Shown: positions 36,706 through 47,415, counted from the first letter of the stretch. The stretch: DNA of 64,000 nt from Lysobacteraceae bacterium NML91-0213 (GCA_002798175.1 NWQL01000002.1:445475-509474); one strand, 5' to 3'. Numbers and translations: made by a program. Notes: a model not told the origin generated them from the letters alone.

Positions 36706-38640
36706 TTGAGCATCGACCTGCAGCGGTTCCACGCCACCTACTTCGAGGAGAGCCGCGAAGGGCTCGACGCGATGGAGGCCGGCCTGCTTGCGCTCGACGC
36801 CGGCGAACGCGGGGCCGAGCTCATCAATTCGGTGTTCCGCGCCGCGCACTCGATCAAGGGTGGCGCGGCCACGTTCGGCTTCGCCGCGACGGCGGAGCTG
36901 ACCCATGTGCTGGAAACCCTGCTCGACCAGATCCGCGCCGGCGAACGCGCGATCGAAGCCGCCGCGGTCGACGCGATGCTGGCCTCGGTCGACGTGCTGC
37001 GTGCGCTGCTCGACGAGGCCGAGCACCAGCGTCCCGCCGACCAGGCGCAGGTACGCGCCATCCACCAGCGGCTCGCCGCGGTGCTGGGGGGCGCGACCGC
37101 ACCGGCCGCCGACGTGCCGGTAGCGGCCGACGCCGGCGGGCGGCTGATCGGCTGGCGGATCGGCTTCCAGCCCGAGCCCTCGCTGTTCATGAGCGGCAAC
37201 GATCCGCTGCGGATCCTGCGCGAACTGGAGGAACTCGGCCCGCTGAAGGTGGACGCCAGGCTCGACACGCTGCCCGCCTTCGACGCGCTCGATCCGCTGC
37301 AGGCGCATATCGGCTGGACGCTGGAACTGCGCTCGCCGGTCAAGCGCGCCGCCATCGACGACGTGTTCGCGTGGGTGGCCGACGAATGCCGGCTTCAGAT
37401 CGAACCCATCCAGGAGCAGGTGGTCGAAACCGCCACCACGGCCGGCGCGTCGAAGGCCGCGGGCGCGGATGCGGAAACCTCGATCCGGGTCGGCGTCGAC
37501 AAGATCGACGGGCTGATCAACCTGGTTGGCGAACTGGTCATCACCCAGTCGATGCTGCAGCAGCTGGGCGCCGGGCTCGACGGTGCGCTCGGCGAGCGCA
37601 TGCAGGCCGCGCTGGAGCAGCTGGAGCGCAACACCCGCGACCTGCAGGACGCCGTGATCGGCGTGCGCATGCTGCCGGTGGATGCGGTGTTCCGGCGTTT
37701 CCCGCGCCTGGTGCGCGACCTGTCCGGGCGCCTCGGCAAGCTGGTGCGGCTGCAGACCAGCGGCGAGGCCACCGAACTCGACAAGGGCCTGATCGAGAAG
37801 ATCGCCGATCCGCTGGTGCACCTGGTGCGCAATGCGATCGACCACGGCCTGGAGGATCCGGCCACGCGCAGCGGCGCCGGCAAGGAGCCCACCGGCACGA
37901 TCACCCTCGCCGCCTCGCACCAGGACGGCCATATCGTGATCGAGGTCGGCGACGACGGACGCGGCCTGGACCGCAACCGCATCCTCGCCAAAGCCCGCGA
38001 ACGCGGCCTGGCGGTGCCGGAGCAGCCCACCGACGCGCAGGTGTGGGACCTGATCTTCCAGGCCGGCTTCTCCACCGCCGATGCGGTCACCGACCTGTCC
38101 GGCCGCGGCGTGGGCATGGACGTGGTGCGCAGCAATATCCGCCAGCTTGGCGGCAGCGTGCAGCTGGAAAGCCATCTCGGCCGCGGCACCCGGGTCACCA
38201 TCCGCCTGCCGCTGACGCTCGCCATCCTCGACGGCATGACCGTGGCGGTGGGCAACGAAACGCTGGTGCTTCCGCTGACCCATGTGCGCGAGGCACTGCA
38301 GCCGGGCCCGGGCGACGTGCGTACCGTCAAGGGCCAGGGCCGCATGCTCAGGGTGCGCGACGAGTTCCTGCCGCTGCTGTCGCTGGGCGACACCTACGGC
38401 TACGGGCGCGCCGGCACCGACGCACCGGTGGCCGTCGTGATCGAGGGCGATGGCTGCCGGCTCGCGGTCGAGGTGGACGCGCTGCTGGGCCAGCAGCAGG
38501 TCGTGGTCAAGAGCCTCGAGCGCAACTACCGCCGCGTGGAAGGTATTTCCGGCGCGACCATCCTCGGCGATGGCCGGGTGGCGCTGATCGTCGACGTGGG
38601 TGGGCTGGCCCGCAGCCGCCGCCTGCCGCAGGCGGCCTGA
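36706..38640 (+). CDS. cheA: Chemotaxis histidine kinase CheA (second copy, with P2-like domain)
   Basis: 644 residues from TTG 36706, supported by GGGAG about 8 nt upstream. P1 has phospho-acceptor H48 (VFRAAHSIKGGAATFGF). A P2-like domain occupies about 145-232 (LIGWRIGFQPEPSLFMSGND). P3 starts near 256, P4 has LVHLVRNAIDHGLEDPATR, DDGRGLD and GRGVGMDVV, and P5 forms the C-terminus. It resembles enteric CheA more than the first copy does in having P2. Probably phosphorylates the CheY just upstream. Confidence 0.95.
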   Translation: MSIDLQRFHATYFEESREGLDAMEAGLLALDAGERGAELINSVFRAAHSIKGGAATFGFAATAELTHVLETLLDQIRAGERAIEAAAVDAMLASVDVLRALLDEAEHQRPADQAQVRAIHQRLAAVLGGATAPAADVPVAADAGGRLIGWRIGFQPEPSLFMSGNDPLRILRELEELGPLKVDARLDTLPAFDALDPLQAHIGWTLELRSPVKRAAIDDVFAWVADECRLQIEPIQEQVVETATTAGASKAAGADAETSIRVGVDKIDGLINLVGELVITQSMLQQLGAGLDGALGERMQAALEQLERNTRDLQDAVIGVRMLPVDAVFRRFPRLVRDLSGRLGKLVRLQTSGEATELDKGLIEKIADPLVHLVRNAIDHGLEDPATRSGAGKEPTGTITLAASHQDGHIVIEVGDDGRGLDRNRILAKARERGLAVPEQPTDAQVWDLIFQAGFSTADAVTDLSGRGVGMDVVRSNIRQLGGSVQLESHLGRGTRVTIRLPLTLAILDGMTVAVGNETLVLPLTHVREALQPGPGDVRTVKGQGRMLRVRDEFLPLLSLGDTYGYGRAGTDAPVAVVIEGDGCRLAVEVDALLGQQQVVVKSLERNYRRVEGISGATILGDGRVALIVDVGGLARSRRLPQAA

Positions 38641-38661
38641 GCGGCGCGGCCGGCGGCCTGC

Positions 38662-39432
38662 ATGGATGCTTTCCGCGACCACCAGCCGGTCGAGGCCGCC
38701 GATGCCGATGACGGCGAGCAGCTGCGCTACGAGAAGCGCGATCCGGCCGATGTGCGACGGCTGCTCGGCGCACTGGTGGCGGCCCGGGCCCTGGTGACCG
38801 CCCAGATCGTGCCGGGCGCCATCAGCTGTCCCACCGCGGTGCTGGCGGTCGACAGCGACACCGTGCTGCTGGACGGGCATCCGCAGGAGCCGCTGAACCA
38901 GCGCCTGCTGCAGGCGCACCACCTGGTCTGCACCTCGCAGCTGGACCGGGTGCAGATCCGCTTCCGGGTGCAGCGCTTGCGTCGCGTCGACAACGAAGGC
39001 TACACCGCGTTCGTCGCACCGCTGCCCACCGCGGTGATCGAACTGCAGCGCCGCGAGACCTACCGCCTGCAGATCCCGCCGATGCAGCCTGTGCACTGCC
39101 GGCTGCCCGATCCCGAACGCGGCAGCGACGGCGTGGAGCTGCGGGTGCTCGACCTCAGCGCCGGCGGCCTGGCCCTGGCCGCGACCGAAGGATTCGTGCT
39201 TCCCGGTACCGGCCGCCTCGGCCAGTGCACGCTGCTGCTGCCCGATGCCGCGCCGATCATGGTCGGACTCACGGTGGCCCACAGCTACGTCGAGCACACC
39301 CGCAACGGCACCCCGCGCCTGCGCATCGGCTGCCGCTTCGAACGGCTGCCGCCGCCCGCGGAGCGTGCGATCCAGAACTACATCTTCCGCGTCGAGCGCC
39401 AGCGCAGTGCGCGCGAGCGCCGCGCTGTCTGA
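38662..39432 (+). CDS. YcgR-like PilZ flagellar brake protein
   Basis: 256 residues. N-terminal YcgR/PilZN-like domain (about 20-125), then a PilZ domain with both c-di-GMP motifs: RRETYR (RxxxR) and DLSAGG (DxSxxG). This is the layout of YcgR, which on binding c-di-GMP acts on FliG/FliM/Mot proteins to slow the motor. It follows cheA by 21 nt, so it is probably in the same transcript. Confidence 0.9.
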   Translation: MDAFRDHQPVEAADADDGEQLRYEKRDPADVRRLLGALVAARALVTAQIVPGAISCPTAVLAVDSDTVLLDGHPQEPLNQRLLQAHHLVCTSQLDRVQIRFRVQRLRRVDNEGYTAFVAPLPTAVIELQRRETYRLQIPPMQPVHCRLPDPERGSDGVELRVLDLSAGGLALAATEGFVLPGTGRLGQCTLLLPDAAPIMVGLTVAHSYVEHTRNGTPRLRIGCRFERLPPPAERAIQNYIFRVERQRSARERRAV

Positions 39433-39444
39433 AAAGCGGCGGGC

Positions 39445-39471
39445 TCAAGTTCCGCGGCGCGCGGCCGATCA
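39445..39471 (+). promoter_or_regulatory. Sigma28 (FliA) promoter of cheW
   Basis: TCAAGTTC at 39445-39452, 11-nt spacer, GCCGATCA at 39464-39471, 49 nt before cheW. Confidence 0.82.
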
Positions 39472-39520
39472 CGCAGGCACAGGCCGGCAACCGGCGGCCA
39501 TGCAACTGCAGGAGCGGCAT

Positions 39521-40003
39521 GTGAGCACTTCCGACACCCTTCCCGGGCCCGGCGAGTATCTCGGTTTCACCCTGGGCGACGAGCACTACGCGCTCGACAT
39601 CCTCAAGGTACAGGAGATCCGCGGCTACGACTCGGTCACCCGCGTGCCGGACACGCCGGACTACATCCGCGGCGTGGTCAACCTGCGCGGTGCGATCGTG
39701 CCGGTGCTCGACCTGCGCATGAAGCTGGGGCTGAAGGAAGCGCGCTACGACGCGTTCACCGTGATGATCGTGCTGAATTTCGATGGTCGCACCGCCGGCA
39801 TCGTCGTCGATGCGGTTTCCGATGTCGTGCAGCTGGGCGTGGACCAGATCCGCGCCACGCCGGAACTCGGCGCCGCGGTGGATACGCGCTTCATTTCCGC
39901 GATCGGCACCACCGACGAACAGATGGTGATCCTGCTCGACATCCAGTCGCTGATCGACTGGGCGGACATCGGCGCCGACGTCCTCGAGGACGTCGCGGCG
40001 TAG
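39521..40003 (+). CDS. cheW: Chemotaxis coupling protein CheW
   Basis: 160 residues, GTG start with AGGAG 7 nt upstream; an in-frame ATG at 39500 would lack a ribosome binding site. CheW fold: YLGFTLGDEHYALDILKVQE, YIRGVVNLRGAIVPVLDLRM and FISAIGTTDEQMVILLDI. It couples CheA to receptors in the polar array. Single-gene sigma28 unit. Confidence 0.96.
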   Translation: MSTSDTLPGPGEYLGFTLGDEHYALDILKVQEIRGYDSVTRVPDTPDYIRGVVNLRGAIVPVLDLRMKLGLKEARYDAFTVMIVLNFDGRTAGIVVDAVSDVVQLGVDQIRATPELGAAVDTRFISAIGTTDEQMVILLDIQSLIDWADIGADVLEDVAA

Positions 40004-40010
40004 GCATTGC

Positions 40011-40037
40011 TAAAGCCCCGCGGCCGCGTGCCGATAG
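40011..40037 (+). promoter_or_regulatory. Sigma28 (FliA) promoter of the exported OB-fold gene
   Basis: TAAAGCCC at 40011-40018, 11-nt spacer, GCCGATAG at 40030-40037, 64 nt before the gene. One of the better matches in the window. Confidence 0.82.
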
Positions 40038-40101
40038 CGGGGTCAACGGCGGCCGCGTGCCGCCGCTCCCCCAACCAGATCCACTCCCCAGGAGCCGTTC
40101 C

Positions 40102-40485
40102 ATGAACACCCAGAGCCTGCTCGCCGCTGCCGTCGGCGCGCTCATCGTCCTTGCCGCCGGACCGGTTGCCGCCCAGGACATGATTCCCGCCGAACAGGCC
40201 GTGCGCCACGTCGGCAAGACCGGCATGGTCTGCGGCCGCGTCGACCGTGCCCGCCATGCGCAGAACACCGAAGGCGAGCCCACCTTCCTGTACATGGGTG
40301 GCAGCTTTCCGCGCCACACCTTCTCCGCACGCATCCCCGGCAGCATCCGCGGCAACTTCCGCCCGTCGCCGGAAGAACTGCAGGGCAAGGACATCTGCGT
40401 GGTCGGCAACATCCAGCGCGATGCCAGCCGTGCCGAGATCGCGGTGAGCTCGCCGTCCAGCATCAAGCTCGCCGACATCCGCTGA
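40102..40485 (+). CDS. Exported small OB-fold-like protein
   Basis: 127 residues from the ATG preceded by AGGAGC. Signal peptide of about 25 residues (hydrophobic core [19 protein letters not shown], cut before QDM). The mature part shows a five-strand pattern seen in small OB-fold proteins: [51 protein letters not shown] and [13 protein letters not shown]. Two Cys could pair. It sits between cheW and the MCP with its own sigma28 promoter, so it should be made with late flagellar genes and act outside the cytoplasm. Function unknown. Confidence 0.8.
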   Translation: MNTQSLLAAAVGALIVLAAGPVAAQDMIPAEQAVRHVGKTGMVCGRVDRARHAQNTEGEPTFLYMGGSFPRHTFSARIPGSIRGNFRPSPEELQGKDICVVGNIQRDASRAEIAVSSPSSIKLADIR

Positions 40486-40503
40486 TCCACCTGCAAGCAG
40501 GCT

Positions 40504-40529
40504 GCGTGGCATGCACCCGCATGCCACGC
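40504..40529. terminator. Perfect 11-bp hairpin between OB-fold gene and MCP
   Basis: GCGTGGCATGC-ACCC-GCATGCCACGC, no T-tract. It could terminate the OB-fold transcript or lie in the MCP 5' leader. No promoter element is visible in the remaining 32 nt before the MCP. Confidence 0.5.
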
Positions 40530-40561
40530 GCCAGTCACCCGCTCCAACGGACACCTTCGCC

Positions 40562-42922
40562 ATGATGCAGCGCCTCAACAACCTCAAGCTCTCCTACAAG
40601 CTGATGCTGGCCTTCGGCATCGTGCTGGTCCTGATGGTCGTGCAGGGCATCGTGGCCTTTACCGGCATGGCGTCGCTGTCGCGCGAGACCAACCAGCTGG
40701 TCAACGGCACCATGACCTCGGTCGCCACCGCCAACGAGGCCAAGCTGCTGCTGGCGGAGTACCGCAACAACGCCTACCGCGGCCTGATCCGCGCCAGCGA
40801 TGCGGTCAAGGCCCAGGCACGCGAGCAGACCCGCGAACTCGACGGGCGCATCGGCGAAACCCTGCAGCGCTACGAGGAGGCGCTTCCCGAGGGTGATTCG
40901 CAGGAACGCGGCCTGTACGAGGCCGCGGCCGCCAGCTGGGCGGAGGCGAGGCAGTCGTACAGCGACGTCAATGAAATGATCGACCTCGACCTGCCCGAGG
41001 ACGCGCTCGATACCTTCCTGGGCGACACCCATCGCCTGCACAGCGCTTCGGTGGCCGCGGTCGATGCCCTGGTGGCCCAGGAGAACGTGCGTGCCGAGGC
41101 CGCACACGCGGGCGCAGAACGCACCTACGCCACAGCCAACACGCTGACGGTGATCATGCTGCTGGCCGGGGTCGCGGGCGGCCTGGCCATCGCTTGGTTC
41201 GTGGCCGCGGCACTGACCCGCAGCCTGCGCCGCGCGGTCGACGTGGCCAACGCGGTGGCCGCGGGCCAGCTTGACAACGAGATCGACGCCGACCGCGCCG
41301 ACGAGATCGGCGACCTGCTCAAGGCCATGCAGCACATGCAGGGCGACCTGCGCGCACGCATCGAGCGCGACCAGCAGGTTGCCGGCGAGAACCTGCGCAT
41401 CCGCACCGCGCTCGACAGCTCCGGGACCAGCGTCATGATCGCCGACCCGCAGCGCAACATCATCTACGCCAACCAGGCGGTGACCACCCTGCTCGGCCAG
41501 TACGAGGCGGAGATCCACAAGGACCTCCCGCACTTCGACTTCAACAACCTCGTCGGCACCAGCATCGACGGTTTCCACCGCGATCCGGGCGCGATCGCCG
41601 GCATGCTGGAGCGCCTGCAGGGCAGCCACCAGGGCGAGATCACGATGGGCAACGCGCACTTCGTGCAGACCGTGGCCCGCGTCGACGATGCCGACGGCAG
41701 CCTGCTCGGTTACGTGGTGGAGTGGCGCGACCGCACCCCGCAGGTGCACGTGGAACGCGAGCTGGCGCAGGTCATCAACGGCGCCGCCGCCGGCGACCTG
41801 TCGCAGCGCATCAGCCTCGACGGCAAGCAGGGCTTCTACCTGCAGCTCGCCAGCCAGCTCAACGACCTGCTCGACGCCAACGGGCGCACCGCGGCCGGCG
41901 TGTCGCAGGTGCTGCAGGCGCTGGCCGAGGGCGACCTCACCGCGCGCATGGAAGGCGAATACCAGGGCGTGTTCGCGCAGATGCGCGACGATGCCAACCG
42001 CACCATGACGCAGCTGACCAGCCTGGTCGGCAGCATCCAGCGCGCCTCGCGTGCCATCAACACCGCGTCCAGCGAGATCGTCTCCGGCAACAACGACCTG
42101 TCGCGCCGCACCGAGCAGCAGGCGGCCAACCTCGAGGAAACCGCGGCCTCGATGGAGGAGCTGACCTCCACCGTGAAGCAGAACGCCGAACACGCCCACC
42201 AGGCCAACCAGCTGGCGATCGGCGCGGCCGGCGTGGCCACTCGTGGCGGCGACGTGGTCGGCCAGGTGGTCGGCACCATGCGCGAGATCGAGCAGGCGTC
42301 GCGCCGCATCGCCGAGATCATCTCGGTGATCGACGGCATCGCCTTCCAGACCAACATCCTCGCGCTCAATGCCGCGGTGGAAGCCGCGCGCGCCGGCGAA
42401 CAGGGTCGCGGCTTCGCGGTGGTCGCCGCCGAGGTGCGCTCGCTGGCGCAGCGTTCGGCCACCGCGGCCAAGGAGATCAAGGGCCTGATCGAGGACTCGG
42501 TGAGCAAGGTCGGCAACGGCTCCGCGCTGGCGTCGGAAGCCGGCAGGACCATGGTCGAGATGGTGGCCTCGGTGCAGCGCGTGACCGACATCATGGCGGA
42601 GATCTCCGCGGCCTCGCAGGAACAGGCGTCGGGCATCGAACAGGTCAACCAGACCATCACCCAGATGGACGAGACCACCCAGCAGAACGCCGCGCTGGTG
42701 GAAGAGGCTTCGGCCGCCGCACGCAGCATGGAAGAGCAGGCCGGCCAGCTGGCGGACGTCGTCTCGGTGTTCCGGATCCAGGCGTCGGATGCCCCCGCGG
42801 ACCCGGTGGCGGCCACCCGCCCCGCCGCGCCCGCCCAGGAAGCGCGTGCGCGTGCCACCCCGGCGCGCAAGCGCGTCGAGCCCGCGCTCGCCACGGTCGG
42901 CGAGGACTGGCAGGAGTTCTGA
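40562..42922 (+). CDS. Methyl-accepting chemotaxis protein with PAS domain and CheR-docking tail
   Basis: 786 residues from ATG 40562. TM1 (about 13-35), a helical periplasmic sensor of about 160 residues, TM2 (about 197-220), HAMP, then a PAS-like domain (about 280-395, [20 protein letters not shown]), a second HAMP-like segment and the signalling helix bundle with hairpin tip [20 protein letters not shown]. The protein ends in DWQEF, an xWxxF pentapeptide like the NWETF tail that tethers CheR and CheB in enterics; cheR, cheD and cheB follow. The only receptor in the window. The sensed ligand cannot be predicted. Confidence 0.95.
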   Translation: MMQRLNNLKLSYKLMLAFGIVLVLMVVQGIVAFTGMASLSRETNQLVNGTMTSVATANEAKLLLAEYRNNAYRGLIRASDAVKAQAREQTRELDGRIGETLQRYEEALPEGDSQERGLYEAAAASWAEARQSYSDVNEMIDLDLPEDALDTFLGDTHRLHSASVAAVDALVAQENVRAEAAHAGAERTYATANTLTVIMLLAGVAGGLAIAWFVAAALTRSLRRAVDVANAVAAGQLDNEIDADRADEIGDLLKAMQHMQGDLRARIERDQQVAGENLRIRTALDSSGTSVMIADPQRNIIYANQAVTTLLGQYEAEIHKDLPHFDFNNLVGTSIDGFHRDPGAIAGMLERLQGSHQGEITMGNAHFVQTVARVDDADGSLLGYVVEWRDRTPQVHVERELAQVINGAAAGDLSQRISLDGKQGFYLQLASQLNDLLDANGRTAAGVSQVLQALAEGDLTARMEGEYQGVFAQMRDDANRTMTQLTSLVGSIQRASRAINTASSEIVSGNNDLSRRTEQQAANLEETAASMEELTSTVKQNAEHAHQANQLAIGAAGVATRGGDVVGQVVGTMREIEQASRRIAEIISVIDGIAFQTNILALNAAVEAARAGEQGRGFAVVAAEVRSLAQRSATAAKEIKGLIEDSVSKVGNGSALASEAGRTMVEMVASVQRVTDIMAEISAASQEQASGIEQVNQTITQMDETTQQNAALVEEASAAARSMEEQAGQLADVVSVFRIQASDAPADPVAATRPAAPAQEARARATPARKRVEPALATVGEDWQEF

Positions 42923-42946
42923 GCACCACTGCAACGTCGCATGTGA

Positions 42947-42969
42947 AACGCCGGCCCCGTGCCGGCGTT
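42947..42969 (+). terminator. Hairpin after the MCP gene
   Basis: AACGCCGGC-CCCGT-GCCGGCGTT, a 9-bp perfect stem starting 24 nt after the stop; weak T content (GTTCC) follows. Likely terminator before the cheR promoter. Confidence 0.6.
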
Positions 42970-43008
42970 CCGCTGTCCGGCCCATCGATCCCGGGCCGGT
43001 GCACCCGC

Positions 43009-43035
43009 TTCAGCTTCGGCGGCGCTGGCCGATAA
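43009..43035 (+). promoter_or_regulatory. Sigma28 (FliA) promoter of cheRDB
   Basis: TTCAGCTT at 43009-43016 (weaker -35), 11-nt spacer, GCCGATAA at 43028-43035 (perfect -10), 24 nt before cheR. Confidence 0.7.
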
Positions 43036-43059
43036 CGTGGCGCCCTCCGAGACGGATCC

Positions 43060-43929
43060 ATGTCGGCCAGTTCCCTCCTCCCCGCGGCATCCGAAGCGCG
43101 CGAGTTCGTGTTCCATGACCGCGACTTCCGTCGCGTCTGCGAGCTCATCCATCGCCATGCCGGCATCGCGCTCGGACCGGCCAAGCGCGACATGGTCTAC
43201 GGCCGCCTGTCGCGGCGCCTGCGCGCGCTCGGGATCGACAGCTTCCGCGAGTATCTCGACCGCATCGATGGCGGCGACGACGGCGAACTGCAGGGTTTCA
43301 TCAACGCGCTGACGACCAACCTCACCGCGTTCTTCCGCGAGCCGCACCATTTCGAGCGACTGGAACAGGAACTGGCCGCGCACGCGGCCTCGCCCACCAC
43401 GCGCAGGCCGCTGAGGCTGTGGTCGTGCGCGGCATCCACCGGGGAGGAGCCGTACTCGATGGCGATCGCCGCGTGCGAGGCCTTCGGCACGCTTACCCCG
43501 CCGGTGCGCATCCTCGCCACCGACATCGACACCCAGGTGCTGGCGACCGCCGCCAGTGGCGTCTACCCGCTCGAACGCGTGGCCTCGCTGGAACCGGCGC
43601 TGCTGCGCCGCTACTTCCTGCGTGGCAGGGGGCCGCAGGCCGGACGCTGCCGGGTGCGCCCCGAGCTGCAGGCGCTGGTGCGCTTCGAAACGCTCAACCT
43701 GCTGCAGCCGCGCTACGAGGTCGAGGGTGACGTGGTGGCGCTGTTCTGCCGCAACGTGATGATCTACTTCGACAAGCCGACGCAACGCGCCATCCTCTCG
43801 CGGCTGGTGACCCACCTCGCCGCGGACGGCCTGCTCTACACCGGCCATTCCGAGAACTACCTGCACGCGGCCGACCTGATCCGCCCGTGCGGCCGCACCC
43901 TGTACCGCCGGGCGGAGCCTGCGCGATGA
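43060..43929 (+). CDS. cheR: Chemotaxis protein methyltransferase CheR
   Basis: 289 residues. N-terminal helical domain ([20 protein letters not shown]) and SAM-dependent methyltransferase domain: [47 protein letters not shown] and [13 protein letters not shown]. It methylates receptor glutamates; the MCP upstream carries a matching C-terminal docking peptide. Overlaps cheD by 4 nt. Confidence 0.96.
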   Translation: MSASSLLPAASEAREFVFHDRDFRRVCELIHRHAGIALGPAKRDMVYGRLSRRLRALGIDSFREYLDRIDGGDDGELQGFINALTTNLTAFFREPHHFERLEQELAAHAASPTTRRPLRLWSCAASTGEEPYSMAIAACEAFGTLTPPVRILATDIDTQVLATAASGVYPLERVASLEPALLRRYFLRGRGPQAGRCRVRPELQALVRFETLNLLQPRYEVEGDVVALFCRNVMIYFDKPTQRAILSRLVTHLAADGLLYTGHSENYLHAADLIRPCGRTLYRRAEPAR

Positions 43930-44516
43930 GCGTCGCTGCCGAGGACGTGCTTCGCTACCGGGATGCGCGTTTCCAGGTTCAGGCGGCCAAGCTGCTGCCC
44001 ACCCAGTACCTGGTGGTGGACGACGGCACCGCGCTGGTCACCGTGCTGGGTTCGTGCGTGGCGGCCTGCCTGCGCGACCCGCTGCTGGGCATCGGCGGCA
44101 TGAACCACTTCATGCTGCCCGACGGCAGCGCCGATGACGGCGCGCCCGCGCGTTACGGCAGCCATGCGATGGAACTGCTGATCAACGACCTGCTCAAGCG
44201 TGGCGCCAACCGGCGCCGGCTGGAGGCGAAGGTATTCGGGGGCGCCAACGTGCTGCGTGGTTTCACCAGCAACCCGGTCGGCAGCCGCAACGCGGACTTC
44301 GTCGGCACCTACCTTGCCGCGGAACACATCCCGGTGGTCGCCTCCGACCTGCGTGGCATCCATCCGCGCAAGGTGTGGTTCTTCCCCGACAGCGGCCGGG
44401 TGATGGTGCAACGGCTGCCGCATGCCCACGAGGCCGAGGTGGCGGCCACCGAAACCGCCGTGCGCGCACGCCTGTCCGGCTCGCCCGCGAGCGGTGGGGT
44501 GGAGCTGTTCGAATGA
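43926..44516 (+). CDS. cheD: Chemoreceptor glutamine deamidase CheD
   Basis: 196 residues. Catalytic Cys in [14 protein letters not shown] and His in [13 protein letters not shown] are present, as is [11 protein letters not shown]. CheD deamidates receptor glutamines and can modulate phosphatases of the CheC type, none of which is seen here. Start taken at the ATG overlapping cheR rather than the GTG at 43887. Confidence 0.95.
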   Translation: MSVAAEDVLRYRDARFQVQAAKLLPTQYLVVDDGTALVTVLGSCVAACLRDPLLGIGGMNHFMLPDGSADDGAPARYGSHAMELLINDLLKRGANRRRLEAKVFGGANVLRGFTSNPVGSRNADFVGTYLAAEHIPVVASDLRGIHPRKVWFFPDSGRVMVQRLPHAHEAEVAATETAVRARLSGSPASGGVELFE

Positions 44517-45577
44517 ATGCCGCGCCGGTGCGGGTGCTGGTCGTCGACGATTCGGCCGTGGTGCGCCAGATGCTGTCGGAGATCCTCGCCACCGACCCCG
44601 GCATCCAGGTCGTGGGAACCGCCGCCGATCCACTGATCGCCCGCGACAAGATCCTGCGCCTGCAACCCGATGTCATCACCCTCGACATCGAGATGCCGCG
44701 CATGAGCGGGCTCGAGTTCCTCGAGCAGCTGATGCGCCTGCGGCCGATGCCGGTGGTGATGGTGTCGTCGCTCACCGAGCGTGGCGCGCAGACCACCCTG
44801 CAGGCGCTGGCCCTGGGTGCGGTGGACGTGGTGTCGAAGCCGCGACTGGATGTCGCCCGCGGCCTGCAGCGCTATGCCGAGGAAATCGTCGACAAGGTGA
44901 AGCAGGCCGCGCGGGCACGGGTGCGGCTGCCGGCACGCCCGGCGCGCGCGGTCGCCACGTCGGTGCCGCTACCGGTGCGGGCCATGCCTGCGCGCAGCAA
45001 CGAGCGCCTGATCGCGCTCGGCGCGTCCGCCGGCGGCACCGAGGCATTGCGCGTGGTGCTCGAACAGCTGCCGGCCGATGCGCCGGCAGTGGTGCTGGCG
45101 CAGCACCTGCCCGCCAGTTTCAGCGCCGCCTTCGCCGAACGGCTGGACCGGCATTCGGCAATGACGGTGCGCGAGGCCCGCGACGGCGAACCGGTGCTGC
45201 GCGGCCATGCCTACCTGCCACCCGGCGGGCGCCACCTCGGCGTGCTGCGCAATGGTGCCGGCTGGAGACTTCGCATCGACGATGGCGAACCGGTCAACCG
45301 CCACAAACCGGCGGTCGACGTGCTGTTCCGCTCGGTCGCACGCGCCGCGGGCGCGAATGCGATCGGCGTGCTGCTCACCGGCATGGGCGACGACGGCGCG
45401 CGTGGCCTGCTGGAAATGCGCGAGGCCGGCGCCGCCACCCTGGTGCAGGACGAGGCGTCCAGCGTGGTCTGGGGGATGCCCGGGGCGGCGGTGAAGCTGG
45501 GCGCGGCGAGCGAGACCGTGGCGCTGGATGCCATCGCCGCGCGCCTGCTGGCCCTGGCGGGCCGGCCGCAGGCCTGA
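44513..45577 (+). CDS. cheB: Chemotaxis methylesterase/glutaminase CheB
   Basis: 354 residues. Receiver domain with D12-D13 and phospho-acceptor D58 ([13 protein letters not shown]), linker, then the esterase domain with the Ser-His-Asp triad in [27 protein letters not shown] and GMGDDGARG. Removes methyl groups placed by CheR, closing the adaptation loop. Last gene of the + strand motility locus, overlapping cheD by 4 nt. Confidence 0.96.
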   Translation: MNAAPVRVLVVDDSAVVRQMLSEILATDPGIQVVGTAADPLIARDKILRLQPDVITLDIEMPRMSGLEFLEQLMRLRPMPVVMVSSLTERGAQTTLQALALGAVDVVSKPRLDVARGLQRYAEEIVDKVKQAARARVRLPARPARAVATSVPLPVRAMPARSNERLIALGASAGGTEALRVVLEQLPADAPAVVLAQHLPASFSAAFAERLDRHSAMTVREARDGEPVLRGHAYLPPGGRHLGVLRNGAGWRLRIDDGEPVNRHKPAVDVLFRSVARAAGANAIGVLLTGMGDDGARGLLEMREAGAATLVQDEASSVVWGMPGAAVKLGAASETVALDAIAARLLALAGRPQA

Positions 45578-45586
45578 CCGGCCGGA

Positions 45587-46150
45587 TCAGCTGGCGGCGA
45601 AGATGCCCATGTGCGCGCGGTAGTGGCGCAGCTCGGCGATCGAATCCCTGACGTCGCTCATCGCCGTGTGCGCGGCCTGCTTGCGCACCCCGTGCAGCAC
45701 CGACGGCGCCCAGCGGCGCGCCAGTTCCTTGACCGTGCTGACGTCGAGGTTGCGGTAGTGGAAGTGGCGCTCCAGCGACGGCATCAGCCGGTGCAGGAAA
45801 CGGCGGTCCTGGCAGATCGAGTTGCCGCACATCGGCGAGGCACGCTCGGGCACCCACTCGCGCAGGAACGCCAGCGTCCGCGCCTCGGCCTCCGCAAGCG
45901 GTACGCCTTCCTCCAGCACCCGGCGCCACAGGCCGGAGCGGCCATGCTGGGTGCGGTTCCACTCGTCCATGCCCTCGAGCACGGTCAATGGCTGGGCGAT
46001 GGCGCAGTCCGGGCCCTCGGCCAGTACGTTGAGCTGCGCATCGGTGACGATGGTGGCGATCTCCAGGATCGCATCCCGATCGGTGTCGAGCCCGGTCATC
46101 TCCAGGTCGATCCAGATCAACCTGCCCTCACCCACCTGGTCCATCGCCAT
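45587..46150 (-). CDS. orn: Oligoribonuclease
   Basis: 187 residues, DEDDh 3'-5' exonuclease: [11 protein letters not shown] gives D15 and E17, and [14 protein letters not shown] supplies the last His and Asp. Also conserved are [15 protein letters not shown] and [12 protein letters not shown]. It degrades di- to pentaribonucleotides and is the main enzyme for pGpG, the product of EAL phosphodiesterases. Convergent with cheB, 9 nt apart, with no clear terminator between. Confidence 0.96.
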   Translation of the reverse strand: MAMDQVGEGRLIWIDLEMTGLDTDRDAILEIATIVTDAQLNVLAEGPDCAIAQPLTVLEGMDEWNRTQHGRSGLWRRVLEEGVPLAEAEARTLAFLREWVPERASPMCGNSICQDRRFLHRLMPSLERHFHYRNLDVSTVKELARRWAPSVLHGVRKQAAHTAMSDVRDSIAELRHYRAHMGIFAAS

Positions 46151-46208
46151 CCTTTGTTTCGCGTGTCATCGAAGGACGTCGCATCATATCCCACCACTTC
46201 CGCTGTCC

Positions 46209-46700
46209 ATGCCGATGCCGACACTGCCCATCAGCCACTACGCGATCCTGACGTCCATGCTGGCGCCGGCGCTGTTCCTGACCGCCACGGCGGCGCTGCT
46301 GACCACGGCCAACTCGCGCCTGGCGCGGATGGTCGACCGCGCCCGCGGGCTGATGCGCGAACTCGGCGAGAACGATGACCCGGCCGAACGGGTCGTGATC
46401 GAGGAACGCATCGCCCTGCAGCGCACCCGCAGCCGGATGCTGCTGCGTGCAAGCCAGCTCTTCTACGTGGCGATCAGCTGCTTCGTCGGCACCAGCCTCA
46501 GCATCGCCGGGGATGCCCTGCTCGGGCACCGGCTGTCGCAGCTGCCGACGCTGCTCGCCGTGCTCGGGGTGCTGGCGATGCTGACCGCCAGCGTGTTGCT
46601 GGCGCGGGAGGCGTCGCTTGCGGTGGCGGCGGTCAACCACGAGATGGACGACGCCCACGCGCGGGCGCATCGCCTGCGTCGTCCACCGCCTGCGCCCTGA
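46209..46700 (+). CDS. DUF2721 family membrane protein
   Basis: 163 residues. Membrane helix near the N-terminus (ILTSMLAPALFLTATAALLT), then NSRLARMVDRARGLMREL and a charged helix, and two more membrane helices (about 85-105 and 115-135). This is the DUF2721 pattern; function unknown. Divergent from orn and convergent with tadA (12 nt gap). An ATG two codons later is possible as start. Confidence 0.85.
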   Translation: MPMPTLPISHYAILTSMLAPALFLTATAALLTTANSRLARMVDRARGLMRELGENDDPAERVVIEERIALQRTRSRMLLRASQLFYVAISCFVGTSLSIAGDALLGHRLSQLPTLLAVLGVLAMLTASVLLAREASLAVAAVNHEMDDAHARAHRLRRPPPAP

Positions 46701-46712
46701 CGGGCGATCACG

Positions 46713-47258
<546 letters not shown>

Positions 47259-47415
47259 CTAGGTTTTTCCGTGGAGCAGGGTTCGCCTGTCGGGAGTCAT
47301 GCTCCCCGCTGCGGCCACAGGGGGCGCCCGCCCGGCTATCGCCGCGTCCTGCTCCCACATCGCCTGCCGCAGCGTTCGCCCGGGCCTCCACGCACGTGGC
47401 GACGCGCGTCGAGCC

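Noticed and set aside
46183-46188. TATGAT as -10 of orn on the - strand
   Set aside because: No acceptable -35 at 16-18 nt; a 6-base match is too weak alone.
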